A stretch of 64,000 bases of DNA from Hedera helix (lineage: Eukaryota; Streptophyta; Magnoliopsida; Apiales; Araliaceae), in NCBI GenBank assembly GCA_947179155.2, contig OX359274.1, forward strand, positions 49,808,064-49,872,063, given 5' to 3'. The notes under the pieces were generated by a model, which saw only the letters and a list, made by a program, of their open reading frames with translations, was not told the DNA's origin and searched no databases. Shown here one piece after another: positions 1 to 12,079 of the stretch (positions are counted from its first letter, which is position 1; each line of letters starts with the position of its first letter). The translations under genes were made by a program, and so were the position numbers.

Positions 1-697
1 TAAATTAGTAATTATAGAAATGATAAGTAAATTGATTATTTTGCCTATGTTTTTGGTGCCCCTGATTAGAAGATTTGGCTAAAAAAAGATCGGATTGTGT
101 AAATAATATTCTCGGATGAAGTTTAGAGTGCATTTAATAAAAAAAATAAATAAAAATGCAAATCAATTTTCGAAAAAATATTTAGGATGCAAATTGTAAA
201 TTAATCCATGTATGTCGGTGAGAATGTATATCCATAGGTTTACAAAAATCAGAAAAAATAAAAAATCCCTTCAGAATTGGTTTTTCGCAGAAAATCGAAA
301 ATTAGGAGGTGTGTTCGTCGTCAAAAAAATTATTAAAATTCAGATTCGTGATCAGGAGGGTCGATTCCTATAAACCCACCTTTTAGGTGGTGAGAATTAA
401 ACCTAATTTTTTGCAGCTATTGGATACACTTAAGGGTCGCTCTTTATATATAATATTACAAAAGGGTGACCGAAGTGAGTTACTATAACGGTTGCTATAG
501 TAAAAGTAGATAGTGTTTTTTAGGTTGACCTGAAAAATGTGGCAAGAAAAAAAAACTTTAGTTTTATATATATATATGTTGAAGTTTAGAGTGCATTTTA
601 TCAAAAAAATATTTTAGGATGCCAATCGATTTTCGAAAAAATATTTAGGATGCAAAGTGTAAATTAGTCTATATATATGTTGGTGAGAATGTATGTC

Positions 698-728
<31 letters not shown>

Positions 729-860
729 CCCCCTCATTTATGTTAACTATCCTAGGATAAGCACATAAAATAATAATTACTAAATGAGAGTATATGGTTA
801 TATATGTGAAGTACTTAATTTATCCCATTCTACGGTTAAAATTTAAATTTTGGTGGCATT
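1..860. other. AT-rich intergenic DNA with a TA microsatellite
   Basis: No gene is recognisable. The stretch is AT-rich, has a TA run at about 702-728, and holds a pair of direct repeats listed separately. The small open frames here are low-complexity and lack coding character. Confidence 0.6.
115..698. repeat. Direct repeat pair about 463 bp apart
   Basis: Positions about 115-235 and 578-698 share a segment that starts with GAAGTTTAGAGTGCATTT and ends with GGTGAGAATGTAT. In between both have the phrase TTTAGGATGCAAA. The order is the same, with small indels. This may be the two ends of an old element or a tandem duplication; no terminal dinucleotides or target duplication could be assigned. 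Confidence 0.6.
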
Positions 861-1673
861 ACTATATATAAATTAAGCCCTCCCTTGCGTTAATGACAAA
901 CACACAAGTAACATCAACACATCCATCAATCCATGCATCATTAGGGGCTAGCCAACATTGAAAATTAAGGAAAGGATCGATGTGTATGTCTTGTTGTTTT
1001 TCTGGCAAGTACGTACGTAGTACACGGGTCGAATAATTTGGTAAAACTAGTTTGAACGAATTTATATTATATTTGAACACCGGATGGTTTGGTTTCTTAT
1101 CCTGTTTGAGATTTAACTAGTATGCATGTATGTATTATTAATTTTCTAAATCACAAATATGTATCGGAATTACATATTAAACACGCATACCTGCATCATG
1201 ATTCATGAATATCCATCCTCTTGTGAAGTGAATCCGATCCAACAAGGAGGAGATTATATTCATGAAATTGAAGCCAAGGACCCCTAGCTAGCAGCTTCAC
1301 ACAGATACAAAAGTACTAACGCATGTCCTGGTTTCTGCCTTTATTAAGCAGACTGACTACTATCCATGTCTTCTTTGCAATTAAGATCATTATTATTAGC
1401 AATCTAATAATAATGGTACTAAATTAATTAAGCAAGAAACATATATTATCATTCATTTGTAATTACATTCATCCAATTACCATGCGTGCTTTACTTGTAA
1501 TTAGAAATTAATTGTTTTTTTATTGGATCGATGATCACTAAAACAGCTAGCTAGCTAGCAAGTAGTCCCTTACTAATCAAACAAAACTAATTCAAACACA
1601 TTAATTAAGACGTAGCTCCTTTTTTTACATGATACTACTCCACTAATCAGTCTAGGTAGTAGTAGCTAGCTAG
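861..1673. other. 3' flank of the WRKY gene
   Basis: AT-rich DNA downstream (minus sense) of the WRKY stop codon. It has many CTAGCTAG-type short palindromes and AATTAATT stretches but no second gene. It presumably contains the 3' UTR and poly(A) signals, which I cannot place with confidence. Confidence 0.5.
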
Positions 1674-2915
1674 TTACAACAAGAAACTATCCATGACCAT
1701 ATCATCATCGAAATGGACACCTCCCACTCCCACCATGTCCATCTCAAAACTGTGAGTGCTTCTGGTACTTGAATAGACCCCCGAAGAAATCACATCCCCA
1801 TGATCCGAACCGGCCGGAGACAACATCTCAGACGATCCGAAAGTGGTCACATTATTAGGGGGCAAGAAATAATCGTTGGACGCAGATGAGGCCTGATTAT
1901 GATTAATTTTAGTAAAGTCTTCCTTGTAGGTCTCTTGTTTTATGAAGGGGAAGCCTCGAGGATTTGGATTAAGATTGTTGTTTGGTTCAAAGCTTAGCAG
2001 GATGGAAGAATCCCTAGGGCTAGTAGAATCCAAGATGAATTGAGAAGGTTTAAGGAGGAGATGATCATTTCTGCAGGTGTGATGGCCATGGTAGGTGGTT
2101 CGATACAATGGTGGATCCTCCCTGGTTCTTTGCACCTGCTTGGTTGCGTGGCACCCTTGATCAAACTTGTGTGTGCACCTAAAATAGTTCCTGCAGTGCA
2201 GTAGTACCATCTATATGTTAATTATCTTTGACGCATGTATAGGAGTAGCTAGTATATATAATTAATTTACCATTTCAACATTCATCGACTGTTAATAAAC
2301 ATTGTCCCAAAATGAGAGTCCAGTTTCATAAACCTCAAATTTTGAAATGCTAATTAATTCACATCGACACATTACTTAAACATAATGACATTGATGTCTG
2401 GCGTAGGTCAATGGTACTTTGTATTGGGGTACAAATTTTGGATAATGAATAGCAACAAGTGGTTTTATATATGTGTGTGTAAATTGTACAAGGATTAGTT
2501 AAAGCCAAATTGAAAATTTAAAGAAGTGGAAATAATTAATTGTTCTCCTATTATAATTTCAAACTCTGTAAGGAGTTAAAATTAATCGATGTGAAAACAT
2601 CACCACATTTAATATATAAAATGGTAAATAGTACTAATATATATATATATATACCTTGGATAATTGGCATTGAGGATGACTTTTTGACCATACTTTCTCC
2701 ATGCATGGCCGTCCTCGATCAAACCTGGGCTAAATTTTGTCACTGCCTCTGCTGTTCTTCTGGACATGAATACATACATCCCAATTCCCATCAATTATAT
2801 ATATGAGTGCCAAATTAATGGAATTAACGGAGTATTAATAAAAACTACAACACATATAATATTAATTTATTTACATGCCACTTAAAATCGTGTTAGAACT
2901 GAAATAATTATTTAC

Positions 2916-2958
<43 letters not shown>

Positions 2959-3156
2959 CTCAGATTATATCTATTTCTTCATTAATCATAATCATGTACT
3001 ATCAATAAATAAATATATAAAAGAAAATACTAGTACATGACATGATGAATAACATGCAACAAATTAAAGATCTCTTCCATAAGTATCTTCTAGTTAAGAT
3101 ATTAACTAATTATCGACAGTAGTTTAATTACAATCAAAGTTAGAGCAAATGCAACT

Positions 3157-3224
<68 letters not shown>

Positions 3225-3685
3225 TCCAAAAGTTTTTAAAATATGTTACGGCCATTAAATATAAAATATGTGCAATTGTACAGTATATAGTACTAGTAAT
3301 TAATATATAATTAATCTGATCACCTTCTCTTATAGCATCCTCTACGATCTTTGAATGCTGTAGAAGTCTTGCTACTTTCACCGGAATCTGCTTCTTTGGC
3401 CTTCTGAGCACCGTCACAGAAGCCGCCGATGTTGGCCGGAACTCGGGAATCCTCATCGGAGCCAGAAGAACTTAATATCATAAGCGAATTCTTAAACGAC
3501 CCCATGATTTTAGTAACAAGATCTCCGGCGCCGGATAAGGGAGCTTCATCATCATCATCATCTTTGAGGGGTTTGCTAAGAAGGATCCGTAGTTGGTTAG
3601 CAAGTTCACGGCCCTGAATCAATTCTTGAATTACCCTTTTCTGATCGGCGGGTAAATTTTCCGGCGAAGAGGAAGAGAACTCCAT
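1674..3685 (-). CDS. Group III WRKY transcription factor, 3 exons, 327 aa
   Basis: Exons on the minus strand are 3685-3324, 2759-2655 and 2190-1674. Splice sites are GT-AG at both introns, both in phase 2, and the frame closes at 327 residues. The N-terminal 120 residues include a D/E/S-rich stretch and the GCYKRR basic motif common just before the domain in this group. The single WRKY domain has WRKYGQK at residues 141-147, then a C-x7-C-x23-H-x-C zinc finger (C161, C169, H193, C195); the C2HC form defines group III. The second intron sits at the arginine codon of the YPR motif, the conserved group III position. The C-terminal half is Ser/Asn-rich and acidic, probably activating. Group III proteins bind W-boxes in the nucleus and often act in defence, senescence and salicylate responses; that role is inferred. 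TTGACT-type W-boxes lie upstream at 4495-4500 and 4608-4613, so self-regulation is possible. Intron 1 carries CA and TA microsatellites. Confidence 0.93.
2918..2950. repeat. (CA)n microsatellite in WRKY intron 1
   Basis: An uninterrupted CA dinucleotide run of about 16 units lies inside the first intron of the WRKY gene. Confidence 0.95.
3161..3221. repeat. (TA)n microsatellite in WRKY intron 1
   Basis: About 30 TA units lie roughly 100 bp downstream of the exon 1 donor in the minus sense. Such a run is likely to vary in length between individuals and can form a cruciform. Confidence 0.95.
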
Positions 3686-5112
3686 AGTGAGAAAGTAATA
3701 AAAATATTAGCGAAGGGATGGATTTTATTTGATGGATGTTAAAAAGCAAAGCTTAAGACTAGGCTATAACAACTAGAAATGGGACGTATTCCTTCCTCTA
3801 TAAGTTAATAGTTTTAAAACGTCAATTTTAAATTTTAAATTAATATTAATTTATTTAATTTATGATAATATAATTATGAATATTATAAATTATTTTAAAA
3901 ATATTATTATTTTTAAAATTTAAATAAATTATGTTAATTTAAATTATTAAAAAATTAATATTAATTTTATAATTTAAAATTATGAGATAATATATTAATA
4001 TGGTACGAAGATTCATTGAACTTACAATTAAAAATCCAAAGGTTCGGAGAAATTTAAATCCCACGCGCAGTATATGATGCATCCAATCCGTGAGGATTGG
4101 ATGTCTAATTACTTGATGTAATCGGAGATAGTATATTCAACGCGTTATGTAACGCGTGGAGGATTACTATCTTACGTATTTTGTTGCTTCTTTTCTGTCA
4201 TCGATGGTATGTCATTCAGCTTACGTCATTTATTTGCCACCTCTAAATTATTACTCCTTCCATCATAAGATAAAAGTATTTATTTTAAATAATTTTAAAT
4301 TAAATATTTAATTATTTTAAATAATTTATTTTTTATAATTATTTACCTATAATATGTTTAGTATTAATTGTTATATTTTTATTTTATATATATATTTATA
4401 AAGTATTACTTATTATATATAAAAAATTATATAATTAAATAAAAATTTAAATATAAATAATTTTATCATTATTATTTTTTTAATATAAATAAAAAGTCAA
4501 TTAAAACTGACGGATAATACTTAATGAATTGCATCTCAATTTATACATTTAAACTACCGGTGGTTGGCTACACCTCCTTATCATAACAACTGGCACAACC
4601 AGGCTAATTGACTGTAATGTCCTTAATTTGGAAACTGTCTTGGGCAGGAAATTGCCGGTAAGATGGGCTTGTTCGAGGGGCATTTAGGAATATTCATTCA
4701 GTAATAATACGACAATGTTTAGGTTGTTGTAATACTTATATTTCCATTTCTAATTTTGTTATGTATTTATTTTCATTTTCATTTGCGGGGGTGTTAATTA
4801 ATTAAAGGGGACTTTACTTTGTTTAGTCTCCGTGGTCCGTATTAAATGAAGTAATATATTTATGTACATACTCAAAATATATATTTAAACACACATTTAA
4901 ATATAAAATAATAATCAATGAGAAGAGAGAAAGTATTACAGGAAAAAAAAATATTTTATTATTATTTTATATTTGAGCATGTTTTTGATTGCACAATTTA
5001 AGTATGTACATAGATATACTCAAATATTAATATTTTTATAAGTTAATATGTTAATTTCACAAGATCTTCTCACGAGAATGAAATTCAATTACTACTATTA
5101 ATGTGAACAAGA
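3686..5112. other. WRKY 5' flank and AT-rich spacer
   Basis: Upstream (minus sense) DNA of the WRKY gene, extremely AT-rich between 3820 and 4480. Apart from two TTGACT-type W-boxes (4495-4500, 4608-4613) and the hairpin cluster at 4080-4175, nothing is recognisable. Confidence 0.55.
4080..4175. repeat. Cluster of perfect short hairpins
   Basis: CATCCAATCC is followed after 4 bases by its exact complement. Some 35 bp on, ACGCGTTA-TG-TAACGCGT is a near-perfect palindrome (4140-4157). It is nested in an outer arm, AGATAGTA at about 4126 paired with TACTATCTT at about 4166. It looks like a foldback structure or the core of a small palindromic MITE. Confidence 0.6.
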
Positions 5113-5468
5113 TGTTGGGATAGGAAGAAAATTGCTTTAATGGAAAAAAAATCTTACTTTTTAATAGGAGTTTTATTTTGAAAATGGATCTATTTGTAGT
5201 AAGAGTTTTATTTGGAAGTGTCATTTTGAATTGAAAGAGAAAAGTTGTGAGTACTCTTTAAATAGAGTATTAAGTTTAGTTGGTGAAGGGTAGAACAACT
5301 AAAAGTCATGTATTATCCTAAAAATTGAGAGAGGGTACGAGTGAGTTTTGAATTTGTGTGAGGGAGATAGTTATTGCAATTTTTAGTCGTGCAAAAAATT
5401 GTATCATGGAGATTATCATATTGTGTAACCTCAAGTTTTAAGGTGTAAAACTTGAAATGATTATTATA

Positions 5469-8020
5469 TGTGACGCCCACAAATCGGGCTCACACCACCC
5501 AATTTGAGTCGTCAAAATATTACAACAAAATTATTATAATACACTGTACAATATCCAATAACACACAACTAAGCCTTCATATTTATTACTATTCTACAAT
5601 ACAATGAAGACTACTATAACAACTAACTTAAACAACTACTATATTCCCCCTTTCTCCCTGATAGTCCCTGCTACGCTCTCATTTTTTTAACAATTGAACA
5701 AAAAGAAAATGGTGAACTCAAATAGCTGAATAAGAAATATCATGACTAAGATAATGAAAAATAAATTATTCTTAGTTTTCAACAGTTGAGTTCTTAATCG
5801 AATATAATAGACAACAAGATTTAAATCAACAGCTGCAGTTGAGTTGTTAGTAGAGTAATATAAACAACAAAAATTAAATTAAAAATAGTAGTTAAAGTTC
5901 AACTGCAGTGAAATAACCACCACTAAGAGAATCAAGTAGATCATGATGTCTACTAGCGTATTTTTTTATGAAAATCATCATCAACTTTTATCATCTGAAA
6001 TACCACTGGTTATGATCATGTCAAACAACAGTTCTTCTTTGCCCCCGGCCAAAGAGAACATTCATCACGTGTCATTGTCATCCGACCAAAGACACTCAAC
6101 AATTATATCGCATTTAACTTATACCGCCTTTAACTTATTATCTATGTCCCAAGCCACAGATATTCAGAACAACCTGATACTTGATGATTGAAATAATAAC
6201 AGATATATAAATAATGAACAGAAGAAACAGGATAAACAATAACATTAGGAGTTAGCAAATTTTATTTTGTCCAGATTCAAATAATGTTCAAATTGTCAAC
6301 ATGGTGTATAGAAAAAGGTGTTCAAGTCCAAGAGTAATGTCCAAGATCCACAGGGAAGAAGTTCAACGGTAAGGTTTACGATATAAAGAATAAGTCCAAA
6401 ATATTCACAGTTCAAAATAATGTCCACAGTTCAAAAGGTCAAGGTCCATAAGGTCACAGTTTAAATATGACGATGCAAATTTAATAGGAATGTTCTTATC
6501 AAATGGTATTAAATGAAGTGCAAACTATTAAAGAAATATTAATTCAAGAATTTTCACCGTTTAATAATATTAGAGGTACAAATGAGATACTTTCTTACCG
6601 TAGTAAGTTTAAGTGATAGAAGATAAAAAAGATGGTATCCCTTACAAGTAAGAAAAAAAATGATATTCTTTTATGATGATGAAAAGAATGATACCCCTTA
6701 CCGTAATAAGTTTAAGAGTTTAGAAGGAAATTATATCCCTTACCTTATCTCGTGATTAAATACAGCTTTTATTAAGTTGATCAACATATATGTATATTCA
6801 TAATTTAATTAGTAACACATACTAATTTTATGTATATAAAATCATCAAAGTGACTATATAGTATAAATATACTATAAAATAGTTTTTCAAAGAAAATAAT
6901 TTTTCAAAGTAAAATATTTCAAATGAAGTTTTTTATTTTATTTTAAATAAATCTTCTAATAGAAGAGTCTTCTAAAGGAAGAGTTGTAAATTGATGTGTG
7001 TGTGAGTGTTTATATAACTTTTATAAAAAACTTACTTGAACAATACTCGTACCCTTCCAGATCTTAAACACTTAATATAATTTTAATATACTCAGAAAGA
7101 CACTTATATTAAGAAATATTTAGAGAGTGAAAAGAAGATTGAGTGAGTAATACATGAAACTCCTTATGCTAAGCCCCTTATTTATAGCAAGAGTCTAACC
7201 AACTTTTTCACACACACGTTACACATTTTGATCTCATCTTTTAATCTAAATCATTCATCAACCAACACACGTTTCATACTTTAATTTGCACCGTTCGTTG
7301 ACTAACATGTGTTTCACGCCTACACGCGTTACACATTTACGTGTGTTACACACTTACGCGTGTTACACACTTATATATTATTTTATTGATTTAATATTCC
7401 AGTTATTGAACATACAATATTTTTTAAATAATAAATCTGTCTAACTGTTTAATACCTGTGACTACTACCATAATAATTATTGGCCCAATAAGGCAAGATG
7501 ATGTGCATTATGACGATTGTTGATTCAATAATATGGAACACTGTGTAACTAATAATGTAAAATATTGTGTAAAATGTTGTATAATGACAATTATTAATTC
7601 AATAACGTAAATATTGTGTAATAACAATTATTGATGAAATAATGTTCAATAGCCACTTTATCAGTTCAATAATTTAACATTGTATAATATCGTGTACTGC
7701 TGTAAAATACTATATGCTACCATACTTTAATCAATGAGTATTTTAACAGTTAAAAATAATAATACCGTTGACCATTTTTATTTAGAAAGACTATTGTTAT
7801 CATCTTCTACATCCGACAATACTTCGTTGTGGGATTCGCCCATAACTGAATATTTCGGCACCATCGTACGAATATCCTCCGACAGAATGAATATTCCTCG
7901 ACATAAAATTTTTGCACATAACATCCTTAACTTTAATTTTTATTAATTTAACACCTTACTGTTAGACATAAAACTATGAGAAATTTTTTAAATCTATTCA
8001 TTAAAATTCGGGGTCTTACA
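5469..8020 (-). mobile_element. Solo LTR, family A, with TTATA target duplication
   Basis: The plus-strand ends are TGTGACGCCC and GGGGTCTTACA, so in the minus sense it starts TGTAAGACCCCGAAT and ends GGCGTCACA. TTATA flanks it at 5464-5468 and 8021-8025. At 2552 bp it is the shortest and most diverged of four family copies and lacks the internal 60-bp repeat seen in the others. Large LTRs opening TGTAAGACCCC or TGTAACACCCC are typical of Tekay/Del-type Gypsy elements; that assignment is inferred. No internal domain or second LTR is present, hence a solo LTR. Confidence 0.92.
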
Positions 8021-8852
8021 TTATAAGCCTACACTACTACAAAACAGTAAAAAGATAACACCTAAAAAACGTTGTAATTTTCTCCCAGAAACGTCGAGGT
8101 TAAGGGTGTCATCTATTTGACACATTTTATACAACGTTTTTAAAACGTTGTAGTTGGCTCATAATACAACGTTTTTTACTAAAAAACGTTGTACATTATC
8201 TTTAAATAAATACTAAGATGCTTGAAAACGTTGTAGATGGTATCATTCCACAACATTTTCTGGTATAAAACGTTGTAGTTTGATACATCACACAACCTTT
8301 AGACTAATTTATACAACGTTTATAAGATGTCATCTATTGTAGTACGTTTAGACAACGTTTTTAAAATGTTGTAGTGTAACATAAAAATGTTGTAACACAG
8401 TAGTGGTGCACCTGCAATGTTGTACTTGTAAAACTGCTAATATTAATGCAATGATATATAGCTAAAAAAACTCTAAATTCTCATTTAAAGCCAAAATGTA
8501 TCAACCATTTTCAGTTTCAAAATATATCCAATAATACCATACGTTTATAATTTCAAATTATTACATCCACGAAATATACCAATTATCCACAAAATATACC
8601 AAATTAACTATAGTGCACTACGTACTACCTAATCATGTGCAAAAAAACATTCTTCCAAAATACATTCATCTAAACCTGTACATCCACCGTTAACTCATCA
8701 CACAAAAAACCTAATAGCTTCTTCAAACAGTAAGGACTCAAAAATTGAAAATCAACAGTTTATAAGGCACTCCACCATTTCCATTATGGAGTTTACTTGG
8801 TCTTTGTGAAGATGCATTCAGATTTCTGCAGCTCCATCTTGAAAATTTAAAG

Positions 8853-9566
8853 TCAAGCAGCTGGAACCTTTTTACTGTCCTCAACGAAGTAGATGGCAGC
8901 CTCAGGTACCTAGTAAGAGTAAAATTTGTCTAGCTTTTGTTATTAGCAGTAATCTAACTAATCAGTTTATATAGATGATACTCTTACAAGTCCATAAGCT
9001 TAATCGGAGATCAGTACTTTCTAAACTCAGTTTACATTTAGTAACTGACCTGTTTAAAAAGAAAATGTCCAATTTCATTTCTTAATAGCTTGGAACAATA
9101 ACATGATCTGATTAATCCCAATATTGCTTTGGAAATGTCAAAGCACATAAAAGGTGGTTAAAGCAACTTACATCAGGCCAGGTTTCTGTTATATAAAGTC
9201 CACAACATCATATGCGATGTCCCCTTGAACATCAATATGCTTTTTGTCAATTGGCCCCTGAAACCAGCCATTTTCATATAATTATGCAACAATGTATTGT
9301 AGAAAAAAGTTCCCTACTAGTACATGTAAGCTATTACCTTAACAATAGATGCTCCAGTGGAATTTTTTTTCCCAAACCGTTTTGAAGCGCTACTAAGTTT
9401 GACACCTAAAACAACATCCTCTCAAGTTAAAATACAGTAACTTAGTGAATAGTCATATCATTCATTTCAACAGCATATGACTCACCAAAGAACTCCAGTC
9501 CTTTAACAGTGGTGATACATTTGCGCTTGTTGCGCACAACCTTTCAATAATGACTACTTGCTTCTC
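8853..9566 (-). pseudogene. Captured fragment of DENR (density-regulated/SUI1 protein)
   Basis: Four exon pieces keep splice borders on the minus strand: 9566-9486, 9405-9338, 9257-9172 and 8909-8853. Readable peptides are VVRNKRKCITTVKG, VKLSSASKRFGKK, HIDVQGDIAYDVVDFI and IYFVEDSKKVPAA. These are consecutive parts of the SUI1/eIF1-like domain at the C terminus of DENR, the partner of MCT-1 in translation re-initiation. A single-base deletion in the first piece and a one-base insertion after DFI (giving TAA where TTETWPD would follow in the family) break the frame. A 3'-UTR-like tail continues to about 8400. Inside the CACTA element it is a transduplicated, non-functional copy. Confidence 0.85.
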
Positions 9567-9884
9567 CTGCAAAAGATTCCACTAATTAGTATTGTTCAAC
9601 TTATTATTCTTATTATGTGATATGAAACAACTTAATAAAATCGCAGGAGGGAGAGAGCCTGTAACTGTTCACCTACAAGAATAATTGATTAATTCCAACC
9701 ACTCTATCTATACAAGGTCAATTATTCCTCGGTGTTATATTTATTTATACATGTTTCATGAAGCAGTGCATTAAGTGAAGTGCTTTTGCATATTGAGAAT
9801 TCAACTCATGTTTGGTGAATAGTTCTAAATTGGGTGTCCAATTATATGATTTTTTGACTTCAATATAAATAATGTTTGGGAACT

Positions 9885-10346
9885 CAAAAGTTTAGGGCCT
9901 TTGAGGAATGCCATTGCAAAAGCTCCACCGACGCACAATATCGTTCCCATTATCTTGGCAATGCTTCTCCAGCTCCGAAATTTTATTTTCTCCAATCTAT
10001 ATAATTATAATCATCACATTAGGAAAAAGTAAGTTAAATTGGTATAGTAATAAATACATACACTGAAATATGGTGTGTACTTCATTCCAATTTTCAACAA
10101 TGACATTGCTATAGAAGAAGTTTCCAAGACGGGCATGAACAGTTGTTGGGATACATATAAATTAGGAGTATTGAAATTGGGATATAAATAGCGCCAGTAA
10201 TATATAGTTGAAGTTGTAGACAAACCCAACAATGAGTGCAATTACAAAGGTGATTGCAGGGAGCAGATTGGACATTGCACTTGCCGTGGAGGATGAGGCT
10301 AGATATAGTCCCTCAAAGTATATGTTCTAGTTCATTGTTACTCTGT
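9885..10346 (-). pseudogene. Captured fragment of a WAT1-related (EamA) transporter
   Basis: In the minus sense 10346-10255 reads VTMN, a stop (TAG), then NIYFEGLYLASSSTASAMSN followed by LLPAITFVIALIVG. After about 220 bp of unrelated sequence, 9999-9885 reads EKIKFRSWRSIAKIMG and then TILCVGGAFAMAFLKGPKLL. These are adjoining blocks of the second EamA domain of the plant WAT1/nodulin-21-like family, where SSS-A-AM-NL-PA-TF is a hallmark. The family are membrane proteins of tonoplast or plasma membrane that move auxin or amino acids. The internal stop and the interruption make it non-functional. It lies between the HD-ZIP and DENR pieces within the CACTA element. Confidence 0.8.
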
Positions 10347-10567
10347 AAATAATAAACACAAAAGCATCATTAGTAAGTAAATCATCTCTCTTCCTATATA
10401 TGTAATTTATACAGATTAAAATGACCCAATAAGAGAGGCCAAAAATATCAAACAAAAGCTCCTTAATCCCAAACAACTTGTATTTGTTTTACTCCTGAAC
10501 CAAAACAAAATTAAATCAAACATGACAGAGAAATAAATAGATAGAGAAAGAGTAGTTGAGATGAAAC

Positions 10568-10580
<13 letters not shown>

Positions 10581-10622
<42 letters not shown>
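10581..10622. repeat. (GT)n microsatellite inside the CACTA element
   Basis: About 21 GT units preceded by a short TA run, lying between the WAT1-like and HD-ZIP fragments. Confidence 0.95.
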
Positions 10623-10624
<2 letters not shown>

Positions 10625-10847
10625 TGTAATGGATGGTTAGTAAAACTCCAAGCAATTTTCCCTCTCATTTTCCAAGTTTCAATCAGGGGAAAACAGAAGG
10701 AAAAGAAAATTACATAGATCCTACATATTACAGAACATCATACAAAAAACCCAGAAAACCCCATTAACACCACAGTGAACAAAATTATAGGACAAAATCA
10801 TACATAAATTAAAGGGGCAAATTTGTTTACCTCTACATCCTGGAAAT

Positions 10848-11240
10848 TGTTCCACCTCAATATGCGTGCCAGCTTCAACAAAACAAACAAAACGTGAACA
10901 TAAAAAAAAAACAACTTTAATATCTATATATAGATATAGATATAGATATACGTACATATACAGATATATACACAAATGAAATCTGAAATAATAACCTGAG
11001 GGAAATGGGTTTACATGGTATATCTTCTCGTTCATGTTATGCCTGAATCAGTGCGGCCAGCATTATTAGACCACAAATTAATGAAGATCAGAAATACAAC
11101 CAAACTTAAAACAAAGTTAAAAAGAAAGAACCTTCATTTGGGTTTGCCTGTTTTGAAACCAAAACTTAATCTGGCGAGGGGTCAAACCCAACCCTCGAGG
11201 GACTGCTACTTGAGTTACCCGCTGAGAGATGCGAGTAACC
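10848..11240 (-). pseudogene. Captured fragment of an HD-ZIP class IV homeobox gene
   Basis: At about 11225-11132 the minus strand reads GLGLTPRQIKFWFQNRQTQMK followed by a GT donor. This is helix 3 of a homeodomain, with the WFQN core and the RRTQMK-like tail typical of HD-ZIP IV proteins (the GL2/HDG group); the second R is replaced by Q. After an intron ending CAG, 11042 onward gives A-stop-HERED where the family has AQHERAD, the start of the zipper. About 150 bp further on, 10880-10836 resembles the ICPGCGG segment but is frame-shifted. HD-ZIP IV proteins control epidermal cell fate. The stop and decay make this a remnant; the HDG11/12-like subtype is only a suggestion. Confidence 0.78.
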
Positions 11241-11274
11241 ATCCATATGGGAACAAAGAAAGAAGAGGGAATGA

Positions 11275-11390
11275 GAGTATGGGTCACGAAGATCGGAAAA
11301 AAAAAAAAGCAGAAGAAATGTAGGGAGGAAGGAGTGCGGCGGCTAGGGTTAGGGTAAGAGAGAAGGGGGAGGAAAAAGTTTAGTGAGAGA
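11275..11390 (-). promoter_or_regulatory. CT-rich 5'-UTR-like stretch with a telo-box motif
   Basis: The minus strand is a pyrimidine-rich tract containing CCCTAACCCTAGCC at about 11347-11360. CT-rich leaders with AAACCCTA-type telo-boxes are common just upstream of plant housekeeping genes. It sits upstream of the captured HD-ZIP piece in the same sense, so a promoter region may have been captured too. Confidence 0.4.
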
Positions 11391-11841
11391 AAATATTTTT
11401 TTCACCTATCAAATTTGTTCATTTAATAATTAAAAGTTATATATATATGCTTTGTGTTTTAATTTCAAGTTTTTACTTCCGCGCGCGCTGTTTTTTTTAA
11501 GCTCCGTGTTTTTTAAATAGATAACGTTTTTCTTCAAAAAATGTTATAACTTTAAAACCAAATATTGCCCCTTATAAATACATAACGTTTTTACATATGT
11601 ATCTATAACGTTTTTTGAAAAAACGTTGTGAAAAAAAATACCACAACGTTTTTTATAAAAACCTTGTTGTTTAAGTGTTATCTTTTTGCTGTTTTGTAGT
11701 AGTGCTATTATTTTGATATAGTGTATATTCGGAGTTTAGCCCGTAATTTTTTTCTTTAAAAGTTTTTCATGTTAAATATTGTATTATTTTATCTTTCTTT
11801 ATTTATATTATTTAATTTATGTCAACTTAATTTTCAATAAA

Positions 11842-11853
11842 TGGTATCAAAGT
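11842..11853 (+). other. Primer-binding site, initiator tRNA-Met type
   Basis: TGGTATCAAAGT directly follows the 5' LTR end and matches the plant Copia primer site TGGTATCAGAGC with two late changes. It fixes the LTR boundary and the orientation of the element. Confidence 0.75.
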
Positions 11854-12079
11854 TAGGTTAATTAGATCCAAGGTAGAGAAAAATTAGTCGTATTGGTGTG
11901 ATAAATAAAGAGATTGCAGATTGAATGAGTTAAATTCGAGGTTTATTATGATGCTGATGAACTAAAGATTTTGCGCGTATAGAAGATCACCATTAGAAGT
12001 GCTAATTGTTGAAAGTGATGACAACAAGGTTGCTACTAATGATGATATATAATATGTTGATTATACATATAATGCAAAT

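Larger units (their letters stand above)
8032..11704. mobile_element. CACTA transposon, complete ends, carrying host gene pieces
   Basis: The left end is CACTACTACAAAACAG and the right end is its inverted copy CTGTTTTGTAGTAGTG. CTA flanks both ends (8029-8031, 11705-11707), the 3-bp target duplication of En/Spm-type elements. The inverted similarity continues inward (AAAAAGATAACAC). Both subterminal zones carry many copies of AAACGTTGTA in both orientations (8070-8400 and 11520-11670), as expected for transposase-binding repeats. The 3673-bp element has no transposase. The interior holds exon pieces from three unrelated host genes, all read on the minus strand, so this is a Pack-CACTA. Confidence 0.95.

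Noticed and set aside
3124..3456. Open frame with an Ile-Tyr run overlapping WRKY exon 1
   Set aside because: It is an alternative frame of exon 1 reading into the TA microsatellite of intron 1.
7734..7946. Open frame in the first solo LTR, similar to frames at 28632-28889 and 56716-56985
   Set aside because: All three lie at the equivalent place in family A LTRs. The similarity reflects the repeat, not a conserved gene; no domain is seen.
11337..11360. Telomere-like TAGGGTTAGGG
   Set aside because: Only two units inside a CT-rich leader; not an interstitial telomere block.
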